NCBI GenBank assembly: GCA_964595625.1
Contig: CAZQQU010000012.1
Location: 1-64,000, forward strand
From: CAZQQU01 sp964595625
GTDB taxonomy: Bacteria; Bacteroidota; Bacteroidia; Flavobacteriales; Flavobacteriaceae
Length of the DNA stretch: 64,000 nucleotides
Direction of reading: 5' to 3'
Below, piece after piece: positions 53,167-62,015 of the stretch; positions within the stretch are counted from its first letter, which is position 1; every line of letters starts with the position of its first letter. The position numbers were made by a program, and so were the translations under genes. Below the pieces are notes generated by a model, which had not been told where the DNA came from, ran no database searches, and worked only from the letters and a program-made list of their open reading frames with translations.

Positions 53167-56016
53167 TTGCTGAGTAATACCATGCTGTTTTTTTCGCAAA
53201 ACAGGCAGGATTATTATATAGAGATTGATTCGCTACACACTTTTAACATACTTTCCACAACGGTTAACCAAGACGAAACTCTTACCTTTGAGTTAGACAG
53301 TAACAGTAGTTTTGAAGATTTTTTAAACGCACAGGATATTTACGCTTTTGAAAAAGCATTCCCTACGGCAGTAACACCCCGATTACAGAGAGTTTATTTA
53401 GTAACATTTAGCGATTTAAATAATATAAATTCTTTTTTGGCAAGACCGGAGATTGTATATGCCATTGAATATGAAGAACCTGTTTTAGCAACTATAGATG
53501 ATTTGTCTCCCCAATACTATCCTGATGATTTTATGGATTATTTTGAAGATTTTCCCAATTCTGAACTTATGTTAATACGAGCTCCTTGGGCATGGACAAT
53601 TACAAAGGGAAACCCAAACATTTATATTGGAATATCAGATACAAAATTTGACTTGAATCATGAGGAGTTAGTAAATAAAGTAGTGTTAAATTTCAATCCC
53701 GGAACATCCACAGAATTTCATGGAACACAGGTGGCAAGCATTGCTGCTGGAAATACTAATAACAACGAAGGTATAGCAAGTATAGGTTATAATACCAAGT
53801 TAGTTACTCAAAAAATGGGTATGAACTATCTTTTACAATTGGCACAAGTTCCCGGAGTTAAAGTCATAAATTGTAGTTGGTACAATGGTGGATGTACATA
53901 TAATGAACACCATGATGATTTAATGCGAGAAATTTTAAATATACATGATGTCTTAGTTGTGGCATCTGCTGGGAATGGCAATTACAAACCTGCATGCGAT
54001 GGTGATTACCACGCTTATCGCTATCCTGCTTCATATGAAAGTGTATTATCAGTAACCGGTGTAGGAAACAGGTATTCCATAGGATATAATCATAATCTTC
54101 CTGATCCTGTTAATGGAGGTTTTTATGTTGACAGGTCATGGTTGGATGTTCATTTATTGAGACCTCATATTCCATCCAATACTTATGCACTTACTCACAA
54201 CGACAAAGTCAATGTCAGTGCCCCCGGCCATTTGGTATTGATGGCTACAGATAATTATGATGTTTACCCCTCCGGTTATCGGGTAGGTACAGGCACTTCT
54301 CAATCTGCCCCGATGACCGCCAGGCTTGCTGCCTTAGTGTTTGCCGCCAACCCCGATTTAACTGCTCCACAAGTAAAAGATATTATAGAATCTACTACCG
54401 ACTATATCTACCATATACCCTATAATCAACCCTATATCGGTTTATTAGGTACTGGGCGTATCAATGCTTTCCGTGCTGTGATGAAAGCTCATTGTATGAC
54501 CCCGGGTGCCAGTATAAACCCGCAATTGGATTTGCTGGTGCGTAATTCCCTGAATGATTTTGGAGTAGAACCGGATAATGAAACAGGACAAGTGTATTGG
54601 AATAGTCCAGATATATGGGTACGCAACCAGCAAGATGGTACGTATATTTATGACCATCAAAACCCCGAATACAGCCCTACAAATCCTAATTATATTTATG
54701 TACGGGTTACTAATAAAAGCTGTGTTACTTCATCAGGAGATGATATTTTAGAATTGTATTGGGCAAAAGCCAACACTTCCTTAAACTGGCCGGACTATTG
54801 GGACGGCTCAATAGTTGTAAACGGCGTACCTATGGGTGGACAAATAATACCTGCATCTATTCCTAATATCCCGGTTCTTGAACTTGGACAAGAGGCCATT
54901 ATTGAAATTCCATGGATGGTGCCTAACCCCGATGATTATATCGGCATCAATGAAAATCCTTGGCATTTTTGTCTGTTAGCCCGTATCGTTTCTACTGACG
55001 ATCCAATAAGTTATACTGAGGTTGCCAGTATTGCACAAAATGTTAAGAAAAATAACAACTTGGGATGGAAAAACACTACTATTGTTAATCTTATACCCGA
55101 CATGATTTCTAATAAAGGTGGCGTAGTGGGAGTTTCTAATCCTTTTAACGAAAGTAAAACTTTTAAATTAGAGTTTTTTGCTGAACCCAATGAGAGTGGC
55201 AAACCCATTTATGAAGAAGCCGAGGTGGGTGTAGTAATGGATAGTTTATTAAGAGCTGCTTGGATAGCCGGAGGTGGTCAGGGTAGTAATTATGTATTTC
55301 CCACTGCATCAAATCCCCGGTTTGTGGCTTCGGGAGACAATATGGTTTTAGATAACATCACATTACCAGCTGGTGCTTACACAACTATGGAAGTTAATTT
55401 TAATTTTCTCATAAGTGAATTAACCCCAAAAAGAAAATTTACCTACCATGTTGTATTAAAAGATTCCTCCACAGACAGCATTATAGGAGGTGAAACGTAT
55501 GTTATACATAAACAACCCAGGCCTTCTTTTGATGCTATGGCAGGTAATAACGAAACTATCGATAAAAACCAGTCGGTTACACTCTATGCAGATCCTATCA
55601 ACGAAAATGCAGTTTATAACTGGTACGACCCCGACGGCAACCTGATTTATACCGGGCTTGACCCCACTGTATCACCCATGATAACCACTACATATAAATT
55701 AGAAGTAATTACCGAAACCGACGGTTTTAAGGATTATGACGAAGTAACCGTCAACGTAAATCCGTACCAGATACAGAGCATGATACCCAATCCTGCAAAC
55801 AGCCAACTAACAATTACCTACGATGTGGCAGGGGTTAACTCGGCTTATGTTATGCTGGTAAACCAAACCACAAGCAACTCTGATAACTATATACTTGATA
55901 GCGAAGAAACATCGGTTACCATAGATGTATCTAACTATCCCATAGGGCTATACTCTGTTGTTTTGGTTGTAAACGGTGAGATACAGAGTTCAAAAAATTT
56001 ATCTATCAATCACTAA
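53167..56016 (+). CDS. Subtilisin-like (S8) protease with T9SS sorting domain
   Basis: A protease of about 949 residues for export by T9SS. In the frame opened by the TTG at 53167 the catalytic triad is Asp158 (GISDTKFD), His185 (FHGTQVA) and Ser378 (GTGTSQSAP), with oxyanion Asn270. After the catalytic domain come beta-rich modules, a PKD/Ig-like stretch (about 785-865) and a type A C-terminal sorting domain (MIPNPANSQLTITY to the end). The 5' end is odd: no ATG until 53182, and only the hydrophobic half of a signal peptide is in frame (LLLSNTMLFFSQ). See the leader frame at 53097. Confidence 0.85.
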   Translation: MLSNTMLFFSQNRQDYYIEIDSLHTFNILSTTVNQDETLTFELDSNSSFEDFLNAQDIYAFEKAFPTAVTPRLQRVYLVTFSDLNNINSFLARPEIVYAIEYEEPVLATIDDLSPQYYPDDFMDYFEDFPNSELMLIRAPWAWTITKGNPNIYIGISDTKFDLNHEELVNKVVLNFNPGTSTEFHGTQVASIAAGNTNNNEGIASIGYNTKLVTQKMGMNYLLQLAQVPGVKVINCSWYNGGCTYNEHHDDLMREILNIHDVLVVASAGNGNYKPACDGDYHAYRYPASYESVLSVTGVGNRYSIGYNHNLPDPVNGGFYVDRSWLDVHLLRPHIPSNTYALTHNDKVNVSAPGHLVLMATDNYDVYPSGYRVGTGTSQSAPMTARLAALVFAANPDLTAPQVKDIIESTTDYIYHIPYNQPYIGLLGTGRINAFRAVMKAHCMTPGASINPQLDLLVRNSLNDFGVEPDNETGQVYWNSPDIWVRNQQDGTYIYDHQNPEYSPTNPNYIYVRVTNKSCVTSSGDDILELYWAKANTSLNWPDYWDGSIVVNGVPMGGQIIPASIPNIPVLELGQEAIIEIPWMVPNPDDYIGINENPWHFCLLARIVSTDDPISYTEVASIAQNVKKNNNLGWKNTTIVNLIPDMISNKGGVVGVSNPFNESKTFKLEFFAEPNESGKPIYEEAEVGVVMDSLLRAAWIAGGGQGSNYVFPTASNPRFVASGDNMVLDNITLPAGAYTTMEVNFNFLISELTPKRKFTYHVVLKDSSTDSIIGGETYVIHKQPRPSFDAMAGNNETIDKNQSVTLYADPINENAVYNWYDPDGNLIYTGLDPTVSPMITTTYKLEVITETDGFKDYDEVTVNVNPYQIQSMIPNPANSQLTITYDVAGVNSAYVMLVNQTTSNSDNYILDSEETSVTIDVSNYPIGLYSVVLVVNGEIQSSKNLSINH

Positions 56017-56028
56017 AAAACAATAATT

Positions 56029-56730
56029 ATGAAAAAAATATTTATACTGATAGCCTTTTTACTGGCAGTAAAAAGTTATTCACAACATCCGGAATTATTA
56101 GATACGGAATGGCATTTGCATAAAATAGTTATCGGAGGAAATGATATTTACCCACCAAATGTTGAAATTGAACCGGAAAAAGGAATGGCATTTTTTTATG
56201 AAGATAAGTTAATTACCTATTTCTGTGATGGTCTGGATGTTAGTATAACCTACTATTCTGAGGATAAATTTTTACTTGAAGATGATGGAATTACAACAAT
56301 TGGAGTTTGTGCAGTTGAAGAAAATACTACATTTAACGTGCAATATTTTTCTGTTATTTATTATAGTCATAATATTTTAATTTCATATAATATTACTACT
56401 GATTCAGAAGGTAATAAATTATTGGTAATAATAAACCCAAACAATGACGAAGCTCACTATGGTAATGCCCCACTATCTGTTACCGAGTTTTCCCAAACAC
56501 AACTTACACTTTACCCAAATCCTGTAACGGGTGTCTTATATATTAATAGTTTGGATGTCATAAATACAATTTCGGTTTTTGATATTTATGGTAAAGCGGT
56601 AAAAACAGTCAGTGGTCTAAATAATAATTCATCAGAAATAGACCTAAGCCATTTACAAAGCGGTGTGTATTTTATAAAAGTACAAACTGTAGATAATCGG
56701 TTGCAGATACGTAGTTTTATTAAAAGATAA
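56029..56730 (+). CDS. Secreted protein with T9SS sorting domain
   Basis: A 233-residue secreted protein. A signal peptide ends near SYSQ (residue 19). The next 130 residues form a lipocalin/META-like beta-rich domain (LLDTEWHLHKIVI) seen in many flavobacterial secreted proteins, with two cysteines that could pair. The C-terminal 80 residues are a T9SS type A sorting domain (LTLYPNPVTGVLYI, SGVYFIKV). It starts 12 bp after the protease stop, so both exported proteins likely come from one transcript. Function unknown. Confidence 0.85.
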   Translation: MKKIFILIAFLLAVKSYSQHPELLDTEWHLHKIVIGGNDIYPPNVEIEPEKGMAFFYEDKLITYFCDGLDVSITYYSEDKFLLEDDGITTIGVCAVEENTTFNVQYFSVIYYSHNILISYNITTDSEGNKLLVIINPNNDEAHYGNAPLSVTEFSQTQLTLYPNPVTGVLYINSLDVINTISVFDIYGKAVKTVSGLNNNSSEIDLSHLQSGVYFIKVQTVDNRLQIRSFIKR

Positions 56731-56869
56731 CCGATTTTAAGTGCCAAATTAAAAGTGTCAAATTTCAAATTCCAATGCCTACTATTTAAATTTTGTTTTT
56801 GGAATTTATTCTCATAAAAAAAGAATCAACATATTTTTGGCAAAATATATTTATTAAGCAAGTTAATCG

Positions 56870-56877
56870 TAAATTCG
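56870..56877 (+). promoter_or_regulatory. -7 box for the SDR gene
   Basis: TAAATTCG, one base from consensus, lies only 4 bp before the ATG at 56882. The transcript would be nearly or fully leaderless. Confidence 0.35.
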
Positions 56878-56881
56878 CTCT

Positions 56882-57892
56882 ATGATTTTACTCACAGGAG
56901 CCACCGGTTTAACCGGCAGTCACTTACTTTATTTTTTGCTTGAAAAAGGCAAAAAAGTTCGGGCTCTGTACCGTTCCGTAGAGAAAAAAGAACGAGTCAA
57001 AAATATTTTTTCATTATTTACCGACCAAGTCGAATACTATTTCAATCAAATAGACTGGGTGATGGCAGACTTGACAGATATCCCGGCACTTACCCTTGCA
57101 TTTAAAGATATTGAAGAAGTGTACCACACAGCTGCCTACGTCAGTTTTAATCCCAAAGACCAACACCAACTTCAGAAATCGACCGTAGAGGGAACCGCCA
57201 ATGTAGTCAATCTCAGTCTGTCGGAAGGGGTAAAAAAGTTTTGCCATATTAGTAGTATCGCTACCTTAAGTAAATTGCCTCATCAGCCCATTACGGAAGA
57301 AAATTATTGGAATCCTGACGAGGAAAACAATCTGTACTCCCTAGCCAAATATGCTGCCGAGATGGAAGTATGGCGAGGTATGGAGGAAGGTCTTCAAGTA
57401 GTGATAGTCAATCCCGGGCTAATTTTGGGAAGTGGATTTTGGGATTCGGGTACCAGTTTGATTATTCAAAAAATAGCCCGAGGGGTTTCTTTTTTCCCTA
57501 CCGGGAAAATAGGTTGGATCGATGTTATCGATGTGGCTGAAATATGTATATTGTTGATGGACAAAAACCACTTTGGGCACAGATATATTTTGGTTTCTGA
57601 AAACCAATCCTACCGAGATTTTATGAATCAAGTAGCTCTGTTTTTAAATCAATCTCCTCCCACCCGACCCCTGCATCCCTGGCAACTTCACATATTGCGA
57701 ATGGGAGATAAGCTTCGTTCTTGGGTAACCGGAAAACCTCGTCAGCTCTTTACTAGTACGGTGCGTTCTATGAGTAAGCAACAAGAATACAGCAATCAAA
57801 AATTGATTGAAAAAACCAACTATTCGTTTATTCCCTGGGAGCAAACCTTACATCGAATATGTAGGGATTTTAATGCATCGCTTCGAGATTAA
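56882..57892 (+). CDS. NAD-dependent epimerase/dehydratase family protein
   Basis: A 336-residue extended SDR. The nucleotide-binding GATGLTGSHLL is at residues 5-15 and the catalytic YxxxK appears as YSLAKYAAE. It resembles dihydroflavonol reductase-like SDRs, but the substrate is unknown. Its 3' end overlaps the convergent DUF4296 gene by 23 bp. Confidence 0.88.
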   Translation: MILLTGATGLTGSHLLYFLLEKGKKVRALYRSVEKKERVKNIFSLFTDQVEYYFNQIDWVMADLTDIPALTLAFKDIEEVYHTAAYVSFNPKDQHQLQKSTVEGTANVVNLSLSEGVKKFCHISSIATLSKLPHQPITEENYWNPDEENNLYSLAKYAAEMEVWRGMEEGLQVVIVNPGLILGSGFWDSGTSLIIQKIARGVSFFPTGKIGWIDVIDVAEICILLMDKNHFGHRYILVSENQSYRDFMNQVALFLNQSPPTRPLHPWQLHILRMGDKLRSWVTGKPRQLFTSTVRSMSKQQEYSNQKLIEKTNYSFIPWEQTLHRICRDFNASLRD

Positions 57893-58292
57893 GAGAGTCT
57901 CGGACACGCTTTTGTAATGAATCGGTGACAGTTTCAGGTTCCGTAGTTTGATTAATCTGATTTTCGATTTCTTTTTTCTTGGTTTCTAATTTCTCTTGTA
58001 CCCGTAGGTGGATATCCATATATTTTTGAATATCGGCCCCATAATAACTGTTACTTTCTACAAACTGAACACTATCGATTCCAAATTTTTGATATATCAT
58101 TTCTTCCGGACTCATACCGGTACGTTGTAAAACCGCCCGATAATTGGCCTTGGCCGCATTAAATAGATAAATTTCTGTAAAGATGTCCACCATTTGATCT
58201 TCCGGAATCAAATGTTCCGGTTTACTCGGACGCTCTATCTTTTGACAGGCCGCCAATAGGACAAGTACACAAAAGCATATTAGTTGTTTCAT
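57870..58292 (-). CDS. DUF4296 lipoprotein
   Basis: A 140-residue lipoprotein with lipidated Cys16 (LLAAC). The DUF4296 core (HLIPEDQMVDIFTEIYLFNAAKA) and a C-terminal coiled coil follow. It is typical of Flavobacteria, of unknown role. It lies 24 bp after dihydroorotase on the same strand and is probably cotranscribed. Confidence 0.87.
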   Translation of the reverse strand: MKQLICFCVLVLLAACQKIERPSKPEHLIPEDQMVDIFTEIYLFNAAKANYRAVLQRTGMSPEEMIYQKFGIDSVQFVESNSYYGADIQKYMDIHLRVQEKLETKKKEIENQINQTTEPETVTDSLQKRVRDSLNLEAMH

Positions 58293-58316
58293 CCGTTGGA
58301 TGGTTAGATAATTCTA

Positions 58317-59657
58317 TTAGCGATCAAATTCCAAAGGCTTTACTTCGGGTTTTTTTAAGAAATTAAAATTCTTATAAGCCAATTGTCCATTGACAAAGGT
58401 ATGTGTTATTCTGGATTTAAAATTAACACCTTCAAAAGGCGACCAGCCACATTTGTAAAAAATATTATCGGTTTTAACGGTCCAAGGAGCATTTAAATCT
58501 ACCAATACCAAGTCGGCATAATACCCCTTTTGGATAAAACCGCGATTTTTGATTTGAAATAAAATAGCCGGATTGTGACAGGCTTTTTCGACTATTTTTT
58601 CCAAACTAATCATCCCTTTGTGATAACATTCTAGCAAAGCAGGTAATGCATGTTGTACCAAAGGCCCTCCCGAGGGTGCAGAGAGATATTTTTGTTCTTT
58701 TTCTTCTCGAGTATGGGGGGCGTGATCGGTTGCAATTACATCAATTCGATCGTCTAATAAGGCTTCCCACAAACCGTTGCGATCCTGTTCTGTTTTTATC
58801 GCGGGATTCCATTTGATAAAATTTCCTTTGGTAGCATAATCTCGGTCTGAAAACCAAAGATGATGTACACATACTTCGGCCGTTATTTTTTTGTTTTTCA
58901 AAGGAATTTTATTAGAAAAAAGCCGAGTCTCTTTCGCCGTAGAAACATGGAATACATGCAATCTTGCCCCAGTTTTTTTGGCCAAAGCAATCGCTTTTGA
59001 GGAAGAGAGATAACAGGCTTTTTCACTTCGAATCAGCGGATGCTTTTCGATGGGTATTTCGTCACCATATTCTTGTTGTGCAGCTGCTAAATTTGATTTA
59101 ATTGTAGTTTCATCCTCACAGTGGGCAGCGATTAATACTTTCGCTTTAGCGAAAATCTCTTCCAAAATCACCGGATCTTCCACCAACATATTTCCGGTCG
59201 AAGACCCTAGAAACAATTTCAGTGCAGCTACTCTTTTGGGGTCAATTTTAAGAATTTCATCCAAATTATCATTGGTCCCCCCGAGCATAAACGAATAGTT
59301 GGTCCAAGAGGTTTGTTGTGCTATGTCAAATTTTTCATTCAATGCCGCTATCGTAGTGGTTTGGGGTTGGGTATTGGGCATTTCTATATAAGAGGTAATG
59401 CCCCCGGCAAGCGCCGCCCGAGATTCTGAGGCGATGTCGGCTTTATGGGTCAAGCCGGGTTCTCTAAAATGCACCTGATCATCGATCATACCGGGTAAGA
59501 GGTATTTGCCCTCGGCATCTACCCGTAGGGTATCAGGCGACTTCACACTGATATTCTCAGCCACCTCTAGGATGATTCCATTTTCGATATATACATCCCC
59601 TTGACTGATAGAACCCGCATTTACTATTTGGGCATTTTTAATTAAAACCGAGGTCAT
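58317..59657 (-). CDS. pyrC: Dihydroorotase
   Basis: This enzyme closes carbamoyl-aspartate to dihydroorotate in pyrimidine synthesis. It has 446 residues from the ATG at 59657, which overlaps the upstream stop as ATGA. Metal ligands are seen in DDQVHFREPG, HCEDE, HVFHVSTA and ATDHAPH. It is the longer amidohydrolase-type class. It is translationally coupled to the glycosyltransferase gene. Confidence 0.93.
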   Translation of the reverse strand: MTSVLIKNAQIVNAGSISQGDVYIENGIILEVAENISVKSPDTLRVDAEGKYLLPGMIDDQVHFREPGLTHKADIASESRAALAGGITSYIEMPNTQPQTTTIAALNEKFDIAQQTSWTNYSFMLGGTNDNLDEILKIDPKRVAALKLFLGSSTGNMLVEDPVILEEIFAKAKVLIAAHCEDETTIKSNLAAAQQEYGDEIPIEKHPLIRSEKACYLSSSKAIALAKKTGARLHVFHVSTAKETRLFSNKIPLKNKKITAEVCVHHLWFSDRDYATKGNFIKWNPAIKTEQDRNGLWEALLDDRIDVIATDHAPHTREEKEQKYLSAPSGGPLVQHALPALLECYHKGMISLEKIVEKACHNPAILFQIKNRGFIQKGYYADLVLVDLNAPWTVKTDNIFYKCGWSPFEGVNFKSRITHTFVNGQLAYKNFNFLKKPEVKPLEFDR

Positions 59658-60391
59658 TGACGGTACTTTTTCTTGTGAAACATACTTTTCCATTTCATAG
59701 CAATAACACCAAATACAGCTTCTGAAATAATTCCTTTACTCATTTTTGACTGACCTTTGGTACGATCGGTAAAGATGATGGGGATTTCAGTTATTTTAAA
59801 TTGGTGCAAATAGGATTTAAATTTCATTTCTATTTGAAAGGCATAACCTACAAATTGAATTTGATCTAAATTGATTTTTTCCAACACTTCACGACGGTAA
59901 CAAATAAACCCGGAGGTGGTGTCGTGTATGGGCATACCGGTAATCCAACGAACATATTTAGAAGCCCCCCAGGATAAAATTACCCGACTAATCGGCCAAT
60001 TGACCACGTTAACTCCGGTAATATAGCGCGAACCGATGGCTACATCAAATCCGTGTCGGTCACAGGCATTGTGCAAGCGAATCAAATCGTTGGGGTTGTG
60101 CGAAAAATCCGCATCCATTTCAAAAATAAACTGATAAGACCGTTGTAATGCCCATCGAAAACCCGCGATATAAGCAATTCCTAATCCTTCTTTCTTAGCC
60201 CGCTGAAGTAAAAACAACTGATCGGTATAACGCTCCATCAACTGTTGAACTACTTGAGCCGTACCGTCCGGTGATTGGTCATCTACTATTAAAATATGAA
60301 ACTTTCGGGGCAATGAAAAAACGGTTTTTACTATTTTTTCAATGTTCTCAATTTCGTTGTATGTGGGTATAATTACAAGCGATTCTGACAT
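59654..60391 (-). CDS. Dolichyl/polyprenyl-phosphate mannose synthase-like glycosyltransferase (GT2)
   Basis: A 245-residue family 2 glycosyltransferase of the DPM1 type without membrane helices. VIIPTYNEIENI opens the domain, DDQSPDGT and EMDADFSHNP are the nucleotide/metal motifs, and TTSGFICYRR follows. It should move a sugar from a nucleotide donor to polyprenyl phosphate for lipid or protein glycosylation. I chose the ATG at 60391 over the preceding GTG. Confidence 0.9.
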   Translation of the reverse strand: MSESLVIIPTYNEIENIEKIVKTVFSLPRKFHILIVDDQSPDGTAQVVQQLMERYTDQLFLLQRAKKEGLGIAYIAGFRWALQRSYQFIFEMDADFSHNPNDLIRLHNACDRHGFDVAIGSRYITGVNVVNWPISRVILSWGASKYVRWITGMPIHDTTSGFICYRREVLEKINLDQIQFVGYAFQIEMKFKSYLHQFKITEIPIIFTDRTKGQSKMSKGIISEAVFGVIAMKWKSMFHKKKYRQ

Positions 60392-60410
60392 CACCGAAGT
60401 TTATTTACTG

Positions 60411-60418
60411 CAAAGGTA
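60411..60418 (-). promoter_or_regulatory. -7 box for the glycosyltransferase-pyrC-DUF4296 unit
   Basis: TACCTTTG on the minus strand lies 19 bp before the ATG. It is arranged back to back with the box for DUF4271. Confidence 0.5.
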
Positions 60419-60462
60419 CTTATTTTTAGATACAGGATGTTTAAGGTTGTGCTAGTTTATTT

Positions 60463-60470
60463 TAGTTTTG
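60463..60470 (+). promoter_or_regulatory. -7 box for DUF4271-hemD
   Basis: TAGTTTTG lies 4 bp before the start codon at 60475, predicting a very short or absent leader. Confidence 0.4.
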
Positions 60471-60474
60471 TAGT

Positions 60475-61131
60475 ATGGAAAGCATATTGAGAGAGCCGGT
60501 AATCCCTCCTTGGATTCCTATTTTATTGGTAGGTTGTTTGGCTTTGGCTGCCATGGCTAAACTTATTGACCACAAGAGATTTGACGAGTTTATATTGTTG
60601 CCTTTTACCAATAAATATTTTAAAGTAAGCGGTAAAGATCGCAACATCTTTACCCCTTTTAATATGTTCCTCTTTGGGCTTCAAACCTTGTCGTTTTCCA
60701 TATTTTTGTTTTATGCTGTCCAATTGCAACAGCCGCAGCCTAATTTTTATGACGGATTTCTATTTGTCCGAATTCTCGGGTTTTTAGTACTTTTTATCGT
60801 TATCAAATTTTATGTAGAAAAAATCACCGCACATCTTTTTTCTATTGAAAACACCGTAGACACCTATTTGTATTACAAGTTATCTCATAAAAATTGGTTA
60901 GGATTGTTTTTGGTTCCGTTTAATTTTTTGGTTTTTTACACTTTTAGAAACCAGTTGAGTTTTTTTGTTATCGTGGTGATGATCACGCTGTTAATCAACT
61001 TATTTTTACTGTTTTACGTATATCGGGAGCACCAAAAAACTATAGTTAACAATATATTCTATTTTATTTTATATCTTTGCACCCTCGAAATTTTTTCGTA
61101 TTATTTACTCTACCAATTATTAGTAAATTGA
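60475..61131 (+). CDS. DUF4271 membrane protein
   Basis: A 218-residue inner-membrane protein with about six helices, matching DUF4271, a Bacteroidota family usually placed directly before hemD. Function unknown. Its last codons contain a TATCTTTG box (61072-61079) that may drive hemD separately. Confidence 0.85.
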   Translation: MESILREPVIPPWIPILLVGCLALAAMAKLIDHKRFDEFILLPFTNKYFKVSGKDRNIFTPFNMFLFGLQTLSFSIFLFYAVQLQQPQPNFYDGFLFVRILGFLVLFIVIKFYVEKITAHLFSIENTVDTYLYYKLSHKNWLGLFLVPFNFLVFYTFRNQLSFFVIVVMITLLINLFLLFYVYREHQKTIVNNIFYFILYLCTLEIFSYYLLYQLLVN

Positions 61132-61159
61132 TTTTGAGAACATTGATTAGACTTAGTTT

Positions 61160-61909
61160 ATGAAAGTGAAAACTATACTGGTTTCTCAACCGGAACCCGC
61201 TGTTGAAAATTCTCCTTATCACGAGCTCAGTGAAAGACAGAAGGTCAAAATTGACTTCCGTTCTTTTATTCATGTCGAAGGTGCTACTAGCAAAGAAGTA
61301 CGTGCTCAAAAGGTAGATTTAAACGATTATACAGCTATTATACTTACCAGTAGAAACTCGGTGGATCACTTCTTTAGGATCGCTGAAGAAATGCGGTATA
61401 AGGTTCCAGATACCTTAAAATATTTCTGTTTGTCAGAAGCAGTAGCTTTTTACCTTCAAAAATATGTGGTCTATCGTAAACGAAAAATTTATGTGGGCAA
61501 AAGACAATTTTCAGAGCTTTCGCCGATGATTAAAAAGTACAAAAACGAAAATTTTTTACTTCCTTGTTCAGATGCTTTAAAGCCTGAAATTCCCGAAATA
61601 TTGAACACCTTAAAAGTCAAGTGGAAACCCGCTGTCTTTTACAAAACGGTCATCAGTGATCTTTCGGACTTGCGGGATGTTTATTACGATATTTTGGTGT
61701 TTTTTAGCCCCACCGGAATTAAATCTTTGTGGGAAAACTTTCCCGATTTTAAACAAAACAATACCCGCATTGCGGTTTTTGGAGAAACTACCGAACAAGA
61801 AGCTATCAAAACCGGACTGCGAGTGGATATTAAAGCCCCTACTCCTGAAACTCCTTCTATGACTATGGCTTTAGAAAAATATATTTCTGAAGTCAATAAG
61901 AAAAAATAG
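61160..61909 (+). CDS. hemD: Uroporphyrinogen-III synthase
   Basis: HemD closes hydroxymethylbilane to uroporphyrinogen III for haem and corrin synthesis. It has 249 residues in two alpha/beta domains. ILTSRNSVDHFF and FFSPTGIKSL are the weakly conserved family motifs. Low conservation is normal for this enzyme. It lies 28 bp after DUF4271. Confidence 0.9.
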   Translation: MKVKTILVSQPEPAVENSPYHELSERQKVKIDFRSFIHVEGATSKEVRAQKVDLNDYTAIILTSRNSVDHFFRIAEEMRYKVPDTLKYFCLSEAVAFYLQKYVVYRKRKIYVGKRQFSELSPMIKKYKNENFLLPCSDALKPEIPEILNTLKVKWKPAVFYKTVISDLSDLRDVYYDILVFFSPTGIKSLWENFPDFKQNNTRIAVFGETTEQEAIKTGLRVDIKAPTPETPSMTMALEKYISEVNKKK

Positions 61910-62015
61910 CTAATAGATTCGGTATGTAGATCTATTAAATGGTACCTTTTGACAAATGAAGGTACTTTTCTATCTATAAATTTTTCTTCAAAAGGAATCC
62001 TAGTGGTTATAGCAT

